Source: Methylococcaceae bacterium UBA659
GTDB taxonomy: Bacteria; Pseudomonadota; Gammaproteobacteria; Methylococcales; Methylomonadaceae
DNA: 5,399 nucleotides
Direction of reading: 5' to 3'
Assembly (NCBI GenBank): GCA_002299495.1
Contig: DBNZ01000122.1
Location: 1 to 5,399 of the forward strand
The notes under the pieces were generated by a model. It was not told the DNA's origin, made no database searches, and saw nothing but the letters and a program-made list of their open reading frames with translations. A program made the translations under genes and the position numbers. Each line of letters begins with the position of its first letter. Position 1 is the stretch's first letter. This document shows positions 1-5,399 of this stretch, piece by piece.

Positions 1-70
1 GAAACGCCGTCAAGTCATGCGAGCGCCTATGTTTCGACCCCTTGTGGGGTTGGGACGAGGTGACGCGGAC

Positions 71-97
71 GCATCGGGGCGGGGCGGGGCGGGATGC
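71..97 (+). other. G-quadruplex motif framed by a short inverted repeat
   Basis: Four G-runs (76-79, 81-84, 86-89, 91-93) are separated by single C loops, which is the tightest form of an intramolecular G-quadruplex. GCATC at 71-75 and GATGC at 93-97 form a 5-bp inverted repeat around it. The unit GGGGC is in effect a 5-bp tandem repeat of three and a half copies and could vary by slippage. No gene is visible in 1-134. A small hairpin (ACCCC-TTGT-GGGGT, 37-50) lies just before it. Function is unknown. Confidence 0.6.
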
Positions 98-134
98 CTA
101 AACCAGCTTGCACAAAAATAGCGACTCCCCGAGC

Positions 135-368
135 CTAACAGCGCGTGGCCACACGCATGAAATGCTTTAACTTCTGAAATAACCGCTCAACCCGGTTACG
201 TTCTTTATAACGGGTTTTATCCAACGCCCTTGGCGTCTTCCGGTTCTTTTTCGAGGGTATGACAGGGATGCCTTGGTTGGCCGTTATGGCGGCCACGAAC
301 CGGTCTGAATCATAGCCTTTATCCGCCAAAACATAGCCAGAGGCAAAGCCTGATCCCGTTGCGGAGTT
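135..368 (-). mobile_element. IS5-family transposase fragment (no ends visible)
   Basis: This is the IS-derived part of the hybrid reading frame. It keeps the second Asp (ADKGYD) and the Glu motif (RNRVERLF) of the DDE catalytic triad but lacks the N-terminal half, the first Asp and the last 20 or so residues. No terminal inverted repeat was found on either side. The upper boundary (about 368) is estimated from where similarity to Phd antitoxins stops, and may be off by 10-30 bp. The frame is intact within the fragment. A second, differently deleted copy lies at 1560-1856. Confidence 0.7.
169..299 (+). repeat. 131-bp direct repeat, copy A (IS5-family transposase segment)
   Basis: Positions 169-299 match 1630-1760 at a constant offset of 1461 bp, with three differences (177 A/G, 219 A/G, 272 C/T). 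Both copies encode the transposase stretch FVAAITANQ to ERLFQK on the minus strand. They have the same orientation and flank the RHH-PIN toxin-antitoxin module. Confidence 0.93.
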
Positions 369-552
369 CTTCCTTGTCAGTGACTCCACATCCTGCATGG
401 AGAAAAATATCCCTATCGGGCGGTCTCTCTTGGTAATCATCACAGGTTCTTTTTGTGCCGAATCAATAAAGCTACCGAACGAGTTCTTGGCTTCTTTAGC
501 GGAGATGATTTTCATGCTCATGGTTTCCTAGGTTAGAAAATACTTAGTAGCC

Positions 553-579
553 ATTATAACCGCTTAGGGCAAAAATCAA
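553..579 (-). promoter_or_regulatory. Promoter candidate for the Phd-transposase hybrid gene
   Basis: On the minus strand a perfect TATAAT (complement of 553-558) is preceded, after 15 bp, by TTGATT (complement of 574-579). The spacer is shorter than the 17-bp optimum. Transcription would begin near 546, about 25 nt before the start codon at 521. Ribosome-binding site AGGA lies just upstream of the start. Confidence 0.5.
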
Positions 580-634
580 CATTAAGTTGTTGTTTAATAA
601 AAGAAAATATAATTTGATATGATTTATTTTAAAT

Positions 635-670
635 TTGACAATTGGATATGTGTCATATAATAGTACTATT
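635..670 (+). promoter_or_regulatory. Promoter with overlapping palindromic operator candidates for the RHH-PIN operon
   Basis: A consensus -35 box TTGACA (635-640) is followed by overlapping -10 choices: TATAAT at 656-661 (15-bp spacer) or TAATAG at 658-663 (17-bp spacer). TGACA (636-640) and TGTCA (651-655) form an inverted repeat with a 10-nt centre inside the promoter. A perfect 12-bp palindrome, AATAGTACTATT, covers 659-670 at the start-site region. Symmetric sites overlapping a promoter are what an autoregulating RHH antitoxin would be expected to bind; that binding is inferred. The leader to the start at 697 would be about 30 nt. Confidence 0.6.
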
Positions 671-696
671 CATTATTAACTTTTAAAGACACCATT

Positions 697-993
697 ATGA
701 CTACCTTAACAGCACCGGAACAAGGCAAGGTCAGGACGACTTTGTACCTTACCCAAGAAAACAGGGAACGGCTTGACCGTATCCCAAGAGGCCAAAAAAC
801 GGCCTTAATGAACAAGGCGATTGCCAATGCCCTTGAAGAAATCGAACGAGAAGAGAACGCCCAGAAATTTCTAAAAATGCTTGCCACCATCCAGCCTGTA
901 AAAACCGAGCATTCCTCTGAACAAATGGTCAGGATGCTCAGGGAAGGGAAAGAGCAAGAATTACTTGATAACAAAATGAAACATGCAAAATAA
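697..993 (+). CDS. Ribbon-helix-helix-like antitoxin of a VapBC-type module
   Basis: This 98-residue charged protein is probably the antitoxin and autorepressor of the PIN toxin that overlaps it. Residues 12-18 (VRTTLYL) look like the DNA-contacting beta strand of a ribbon-helix-helix fold; helix A would be about 20-29 (QENRERLDRI) and helix B about 33-50 (QKTALMNKAIANALEEIE). The C-terminal half (51-98) is rich in Glu, Lys and Met, without a recognisable fold, as expected for a toxin-binding tail. The assignment rests on this secondary-structure pattern and on gene order, not on a close family match I can name. The start at 697 has only a weak AAAGA upstream, but fits the promoter at 635-663. 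The last 11 nt overlap the toxin gene, suggesting translational coupling. Autoregulation through the palindromes at 636-670 is likely but inferred. Confidence 0.75.
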   Translation: MTTLTAPEQGKVRTTLYLTQENRERLDRIPRGQKTALMNKAIANALEEIEREENAQKFLKMLATIQPVKTEHSSEQMVRMLREGKEQELLDNKMKHAK

Positions 994-1426
994 GGTTGTT
1001 TTAGATTCCTGTGTTTTCAATAAGCTCTTTTTAGAGGAAGACGACAAGGAACAAGCTATTGAGCTTATAATGGAACTCAGCAAAAGAAATTATCAAGTCA
1101 TCGTTCCTGGTTTGTTCCTTTACGAAGTGCTGACTATTGCCAGTGTGAGCAATTTCTCGACACAACAGGCTTATGAGCTGATCGAACTATACCAAAAAGC
1201 CAATTTAAGGCTGGTTGACTTGGATAAGCCGTGTATCTTGAAGGCCATTGAAATGTGTGAAACAGGCCACCCAAAATCGGGCTTCCCGTCTTTTTACGAT
1301 GCCAGCTACCACGCCCTGGCTATTGCCAATGACTGCACCTTCATTACCGCTGACAACAGGCATGTGTCAAAAACTAATCAGTTCGGGCATGTTGCCTTGT
1401 TGAAGGATTGGCAATCCGTTTTTTAG
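983..1426 (+). CDS. PIN-domain (VapC-family) toxin ribonuclease
   Basis: A 147-residue PIN domain, the fold of VapC toxins: Mg2+-dependent endoribonucleases that stop translation by cutting tRNA, rRNA or mRNA. The acidic residues are in place: Asp8 in VVLDSCVFNKLF, Glu48 in LFLYEVL, Asp106 in SFYDASYHALA and Asp124 in FITADNRH. Length is typical. The chain ends with the usual LLKDW-like strand. The start ATG (983) lies inside the end of the antitoxin gene (11-nt overlap), with no clear ribosome-binding site of its own, so expression is probably coupled to the antitoxin. All four catalytic positions are intact, so the toxin should be active. The RNA target cannot be read from the sequence. The module is bracketed by two IS5-family relics. 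Confidence 0.88.
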   Translation: MQNKVVLDSCVFNKLFLEEDDKEQAIELIMELSKRNYQVIVPGLFLYEVLTIASVSNFSTQQAYELIELYQKANLRLVDLDKPCILKAIEMCETGHPKSGFPSFYDASYHALAIANDCTFITADNRHVSKTNQFGHVALLKDWQSVF

Positions 1427-1479
1427 TTGTCCGGTCTGGTAAACCATTCCCCGCACAAAAAAACTGCCACACCTTCCTG

Positions 1480-1517
1480 CCATAAAAAACAACATTTATT
1501 TATGGTTTTTAATTTTT
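1480..1517 (+). terminator. Weak terminator-like hairpin after the RHH-PIN operon
   Basis: CCATAAA (1480-1486) pairs with TTTATGG (1499-1505) around a 12-nt loop, followed by TTTTTAATTTTT (1506-1517). The position, 54 nt after the toxin stop, and the T-run fit an intrinsic terminator, but the stem is short and AT-rich. Confidence 0.35.
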
Positions 1518-1529
1518 ATCATTCCATTT

Positions 1530-1559
1530 TAATAGCGATAATATGGAGTATCGCTATTA
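1530..1559. repeat. Perfect 11-bp inverted repeat beside the IS relic
   Basis: TAATAGCGATA (1530-1540) and TATCGCTATTA (1549-1559) are exact reverse complements with an 8-nt loop. No T-run follows, so it is a poor intrinsic terminator. Its right arm ends with the TA that serves as target duplication of the IS relic starting at 1560, so the palindrome may have been the insertion site. It could also be a protein-binding site. Confidence 0.7.
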
Positions 1560-1580
1560 GGGGTCGTTCTCAATGGATCC
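1560..1580 (+). repeat. Terminal inverted repeat of the IS relic (transposase 3' end)
   Basis: Pairs with 1836-1856 at 17 of 21 positions. The transposase stop codon (complement of 1570-1572) lies within this repeat, which is common in compact IS5-family elements and fixes this end as the 3' end of the element. Confidence 0.8.
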
Positions 1581-1796
1581 CTATTACCGTGGAAACCAAA
1601 CAGAGCATAGCCAGATAATTCCTTGCCAAAACTTCTGGAATAACCGCTCAACCCGGTTACGTTCTTTATAACGGGTTTTGTCCAACGCCCTTGGCGTCTT
1701 CCGGTTCTTTTTCGAGGGTATGACAGGGATGCTTTGGTTGGCCGTTATGGCGGCCACGAATCTTAAAACCGTTCGGCCCATGATTTTCCAAGGCAA
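1570..1796 (-). pseudogene. IS5-family transposase remnant, frameshifted and internally deleted
   Basis: Read on the minus strand, 1760-1630 encodes FVAAITANQSIPVIPSKKNR and continues to RNRVERLFQK, the C-terminal catalytic Glu region. The frame then breaks: the expected LKHFRRVATRYEKT segment is missing, and the true C-terminus (ARNYLAMLCLVSTVIGIH, then stop) continues in another frame at 1626-1570. The N-terminal part with the first two catalytic Asp residues is absent; upstream of 1760 the sequence does not match copy A. A 70-codon open frame spans 1796-1584, but it leaves the transposase frame after ERLFQK, so I do not treat it as a gene. It cannot make an active transposase; movement would need one supplied from elsewhere. 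Confidence 0.8.
1630..1760 (+). repeat. 131-bp direct repeat, copy B
   Basis: Matches 169-299 at 128 of 131 positions in the same orientation. It is the core of the transposase remnant in the 297-bp IS relic. Similarity stops sharply on both sides, because the two copies have suffered different deletions. Confidence 0.93.
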
Positions 1797-1835
1797 ATGG
1801 ATACTAAAAATACACCAACAGGGCTTATTTGCTTA

Positions 1836-1856
1836 GGATTGATTGAGAACGCTCCC
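1836..1856 (-). repeat. Terminal inverted repeat of the IS relic (transposase 5' end)
   Basis: Partner of 1560-1580. The outer end begins GGGAGCG on the minus strand and is flanked by TA at 1857-1858. Confidence 0.8.
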
Positions 1857-1871
1857 TAGAATCTATTGGGG

Positions 1872-2885
1872 TCAACGCAACACGCCCGACGGACTCGAAT
1901 AACTGTCTAACACCTGCACATAATTCGCCCGTTCGTAAGCTGACGGGTCGATGGCTTTTTGCTGGCTGACGCTGCCTTTTAGTTGGCGAACCGATTGGTA
2001 TTCATGGCGTTCCAGCCAGCTTTCCAGTTCGTAAAGGATTTCGCTAAGACGTTTAGGGCCATGTTCCAATAGGGCGCTGCACAAATGCACGACATCGGCG
2101 CCGGCCAGCAGGGCTTTCAACGCTTCGGGCATGTGATGGAAGCCGCCGGTGACGGCCAATGACAGGTTGACGCGACCGTGCATCAACGCCACCCAACGGA
2201 TTCTGAGCAAGGCTTCGGCGGCGCTTGATAAGTTCAGGCTGGGGATCACTGCTAAAGTTTCCAAGTCGATATCGGGTTGGTAAAAGCGGTTGAACAGGGC
2301 GACACCATCGGCGCCGGCCGCTTCCAGTTGTTTGATGAAATGTACGGGCGAGCTGAATTGGGACGATAGCTTCATGGTGACGGGTAAGGTCACATGCCGT
2401 TTCAGCTCGATTAATATTTCTAGGTAGCGGTTTTCCACCGCTTGGCTGTCTTCTTGGCTGTCGGCGGCGATGTGGTAGACGTTCAATTCCAACGCATCTG
2501 CGCCGGCTTCTTGCAAGGTACGGCCATAATCGACCCAGCCGGTTATGGAAGTGCCGTTCAGGCTGGCAATCACCGGAATATCTAGGGTCGATTTGAGTTT
2601 TTGCAGGTTTTCCAAGTATTGGTCTTGATAAGTTTTGATCTGATAGGGTACCGGATGGAAAGAATCCGCCTCGCCATGCCCTAAGGCTTGTTGGTAGAAG
2701 AACCGTTCCAGTTGCAGGGCTTCGGATTCGATTTTTTCCTCGAACAACGAGTGCGTCACCACGGCGGAGGCACCGGCGTCTTCCAGGCGTTTGGCGTCGT
2801 CCAACGCTTTGGTCAACGGTGAGGCCGAGGGTACCAGTGGGTTTTTTAGGGTCAAGCCGAGATAATTTGTGGTTAAATCAACCAT
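1872..2885 (-). CDS. Dihydroorotate-dehydrogenase-like FMN flavoprotein
   Basis: A complete 337-residue TIM-barrel flavoprotein of the DHOD-like family. Typical landmarks: NPLVPSASP (15-23) at the first strand, ASLNG (107-111), MKLS with Lys172 at the FMN-contacting position, FNRFYQPDID (198-207), VTGGFH (245-250) and AGADVVHLCSAL (261-272), the phosphate-binding end of the barrel. The NxSxPN-type substrate and active-site loop of true dihydroorotate dehydrogenases is absent; the equivalent region reads ELNVYHIA (133-140). It is therefore probably not the pyrimidine enzyme PyrD; the substrate is unknown. Members often sit directly after nifJ, and a role linked to pyruvate or ferredoxin metabolism is inferred from that. 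Here a TA module lies between them. The start at 2885 is supported by GGAGA (complement of 2891-2895), 5 nt upstream. No promoter was recognised in 2886-3000. Confidence 0.85.
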   Translation of the reverse strand: MVDLTTNYLGLTLKNPLVPSASPLTKALDDAKRLEDAGASAVVTHSLFEEKIESEALQLERFFYQQALGHGEADSFHPVPYQIKTYQDQYLENLQKLKSTLDIPVIASLNGTSITGWVDYGRTLQEAGADALELNVYHIAADSQEDSQAVENRYLEILIELKRHVTLPVTMKLSSQFSSPVHFIKQLEAAGADGVALFNRFYQPDIDLETLAVIPSLNLSSAAEALLRIRWVALMHGRVNLSLAVTGGFHHMPEALKALLAGADVVHLCSALLEHGPKRLSEILYELESWLERHEYQSVRQLKGSVSQQKAIDPSAYERANYVQVLDSYSSPSGVLR

Positions 2886-3000
2886 AACGGTCTCCGAAAA
2901 GTAAGGGGTTCGGATAAATAGCCATGCGTTCGTCGAAATGATGGCTTGCCAATGTTTTCTGTGTTTTTACAATGAACGGATAATCATCTACCAATTAGCC

Positions 3001-3408
3001 TTATTCGTCTTTATACGGGTTAATAATCTTTAAGTTTTCAATTATTTGGTTATGCTGCATATCTTCGGAATAAATCACTGGGCAATTTTTAGTTCTCGCG
3101 GTCGCAATAATTAAACTGTCCCAATAGGAAATGAAATGTTTTTCCCTGATGGCGGATGCCTGAAGTATAATACTTTGATTTATAATAGAAACTTCGTAAT
3201 TGGCATAAAAATTTTGAATCGTTTGCGTTATTTCATCTTCGGTATATTGCGCTTTTTTAAGCAGATTGACGCAAACTTCATGAATCACTTGTGTACTGAG
3301 TACGACGTTTTGTGCATTGATTAGGTCTAAGGCTTTTGCTGTTTTGGCGGAAGATTCCATGAAAGCATAAAGCCAAATATTGGAGTCAACAAAATAGCTA
3401 TCGCTCAT
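3001..3408 (-). CDS. PIN-domain (VapC-family) toxin ribonuclease
   Basis: A 135-residue PIN domain, second of its kind in the window but only distantly similar to the one at 983-1426. Acidic residues: Asp8 in YFVDSNIWLYAF, Glu44 in QVIHEVCVNLL, Asp97 in SYWDSLIIATA, and Glu115/Asp116 in VIYSEDMQH, which closes the metal site. All expected positions are present, so a functional Mg2+-dependent RNase toxin is likely. The start ATG overlaps the last 11 nt of the antitoxin gene, and there is no strong ribosome-binding site, again suggesting translational coupling. Base composition is clearly richer in AT than the flanking nifJ and DHOD-like genes, a sign of separate origin. It sits between nifJ and the DHOD-like gene on the same strand, so read-through from nifJ could transcribe it. 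Confidence 0.87.
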   Translation of the reverse strand: MSDSYFVDSNIWLYAFMESSAKTAKALDLINAQNVVLSTQVIHEVCVNLLKKAQYTEDEITQTIQNFYANYEVSIINQSIILQASAIREKHFISYWDSLIIATARTKNCPVIYSEDMQHNQIIENLKIINPYKDE

Positions 3409-3598
3409 ACACGGTATTTCTATTTAGCGGCTTAAATTCTTTGACTAAGCGCGGGGCTATTGTTTTAGGCTGCGTCATCTGCTTTTTTTCTGGAACGTAT
3501 TGTTCAACTAAAAAATAATAAAAATCAATAAGTTCCTGCCTGGCATTTGCAGGCAAGATAGATAGGTTCAAGTTTTTTTCAGATTCTATAGTTTGCAT
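3398..3598 (-). CDS. DUF2281-like antitoxin partner of the PIN toxin
   Basis: A small protein of 66 residues from the ATG at 3598: MQTIESEKNLNLSILP, then ARQELIDFYYFLVEQY, then a Lys/Pro-rich tail ending VYER. The LP...ARQELIDFYYFLVEQY helix is the hallmark of the short DUF2281/VapB-like antitoxins that precede PIN toxins. The open frame runs upstream to a TTG at 3652, giving 84 residues, but the added 18 residues do not look like the family, and the ATG has GGA 8 nt before it, so I prefer 3598. It overlaps the toxin by 11 nt. It probably neutralises the toxin and may repress its own operon. No convincing promoter was found in 3599-3752, so transcription may come from nifJ. Confidence 0.72.
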   Translation of the reverse strand: MQTIESEKNLNLSILPANARQELIDFYYFLVEQYVPEKKQMTQPKTIAPRLVKEFKPLNRNTVYER

Positions 3599-3712
3599 GG
3601 TAAGCGTCCGGTTAAGTGTGAAGGGCTTTAATACCAAGATACCATTCGCCAAATAATGACGGAGAAGATATTCCGACGCGGGGATGTATATCTTTCTGGT
3701 AACACGATTGAT

Positions 3713-3735
3713 GCGCTTCGTACCTCACATCCTAC
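3713..3735 (-). repeat. Single unit of the palindromic repeat family, downstream of nifJ
   Basis: GCGCTTCGTACCTCA followed by CATCCTAC resembles one arm of the repeat inside nifJ (4627-4652, read on the opposite strand: GGGCTTCGTACCTCA, GCC, CATCCCAC), with a 3-nt deletion and two substitutions. It starts 18 bp past the nifJ stop. A near-hairpin GATGCG...CACATC can form around it. It could act as a transcript-end structure, but no T-run is present. Confidence 0.6.
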
Positions 3736-3752
3736 CTCACTCAGCGATCAAA

Positions 3753-5399
<1,647 letters not shown>

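Larger units (their letters stand above)
135..521 (-). pseudogene. Phd/YefM-type antitoxin N-terminus fused in frame to an IS5-family transposase C-terminus
   Basis: This is an open 128-codon frame made of two unrelated parts. Residues 1 to about 50 resemble the DNA-binding and dimerisation domain of Phd/YefM antitoxins: KIISAKEAKNSFG, then EPVMITKRDRPIGIFFS, then MQDVESL. From about residue 53 the sequence becomes an IS5-family DDE transposase: LADKGYDSD (66-73) carries the second catalytic Asp, and YKERNRVERLF (105-115) the catalytic Glu region, ending at ATRC just before the usual EKTARNYLAM tail. The toxin-binding C-terminus of the antitoxin is missing, and no partner toxin lies downstream, so the original TA pair was probably broken by an IS insertion followed by deletion. 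AGGA stands 4 nt before Met1 and 10 nt before Met3, so the start could be either. A good promoter lies upstream, so a hybrid DNA-binding protein may still be made. I call it a pseudogene because both parents are truncated. Confidence 0.75.
1560..1856 (-). mobile_element. 297-bp deletion derivative of an IS5-family element with both ends
   Basis: The right-hand end in window coordinates reads (reverse complement of 1836-1856) GGGAGCGTTCTCAAT then CAATCC; the left-hand end (1560-1580) reads GGGGTCGTTCTCAAT then GGATCC. They agree at 17 of 21 positions. TA dinucleotides flank both ends (1558-1559 and 1857-1858), as expected for a TA target duplication in the IS427-like branch of IS5. Inside, only a transposase remnant is left. 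A full element of this family would be roughly 0.8-1 kb, so most of the interior is gone, giving a MITE-like non-autonomous unit. It ends 13 bp past the stop of the dihydroorotate-dehydrogenase-like gene. Confidence 0.8.

Noticed and set aside
31..60. Segment starting GTTTCGACCCC and containing a hairpin, resembling a CRISPR repeat
   Set aside because: There is only one copy in the window and no spacer-repeat periodicity or cas gene, so it cannot be supported as CRISPR.
92..104. 13-bp match GGATGCCTAAACC shared with nifJ near 4757-4769, suggesting a duplicated nifJ fragment
   Set aside because: Similarity does not extend on either side, and a match of this length is not surprising by chance across both strands of a 5.4-kb window.
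666..974. Open frame of 102 codons on the minus strand, opposite the RHH antitoxin
   Set aside because: It is antisense to a gene with a good promoter, a folded-domain pattern and an overlapping partner, and its Ser/Phe-rich sequence matches nothing I recognise.
1427..1618. Open frame of 63 codons on the plus strand after the PIN toxin
   Set aside because: It begins directly after the toxin stop with a TTG, runs through the terminator-like and inverted repeats into the IS end, and has no protein-like composition.
2886..3000. Possible promoter or small gene between the DHOD-like gene and the PIN toxin
   Set aside because: I found no -35/-10 pair with acceptable spacing and no open frame with a start signal; only the GGAGA ribosome-binding site of the DHOD-like gene is clear.
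3599..3652. Upstream extension of the DUF2281-like antitoxin to a TTG start at 3652
   Set aside because: The additional 18 residues do not resemble the family, and the ATG at 3598 gives the usual short antitoxin length with a plausible GGA upstream.

Overview
This window looks like a piece of a gammaproteobacterial chromosome with moderate GC content. The pairing of a nifJ-type pyruvate:ferredoxin oxidoreductase with a dihydroorotate-dehydrogenase-like flavoprotein is seen in methanotrophs of the Methylococcales and in cyanobacteria. The style of the dispersed palindromic repeat also fits a methanotroph, but the host assignment is an inference from gene content alone.

Layout. Positions 1-134 are non-coding and hold a compact G-quadruplex motif. 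At 135-521 (minus) an N-terminal Phd/YefM antitoxin segment runs in frame into the C-terminal part of an IS5-family transposase. An AT-rich divergent promoter region (522-696) follows, with strong -10/-35 boxes on both strands and short palindromes that could be operators. From 697 to 1426 (plus) lies a two-gene toxin-antitoxin (TA) module: a ribbon-helix-helix-like antitoxin and a PIN-domain (VapC-type) toxin. A weak terminator-like hairpin and an 11-bp inverted repeat come next. At 1560-1856 there is a 297-bp relic of an IS5-family element with both terminal inverted repeats and a TA target duplication. It shares a 131-bp block with the transposase piece at 135-368, so the first TA module sits between two direct copies of IS debris.

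The rest reads on the minus strand. nifJ (3753 to beyond 5399, N-terminus outside the window) is upstream, followed by a second AT-rich TA module (DUF2281-like antitoxin, PIN toxin; 3598-3001), then the dihydroorotate-dehydrogenase-like gene (2885-1872). The second TA module separates two genes that are usually close neighbours, so it looks like an insertion into a metabolic gene pair.

The most unusual feature is a 68-bp palindromic repeat (4627-4694) inside nifJ. It is translated in frame and adds about 24 residues to a linker between conserved segments, recalling the Rickettsia palindromic elements that insert into genes. A single, slightly divergent unit of the same repeat lies 18 bp downstream of the nifJ stop codon. 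Overall the window shows two core metabolic genes invaded by TA modules, IS relics and a small palindromic repeat family.
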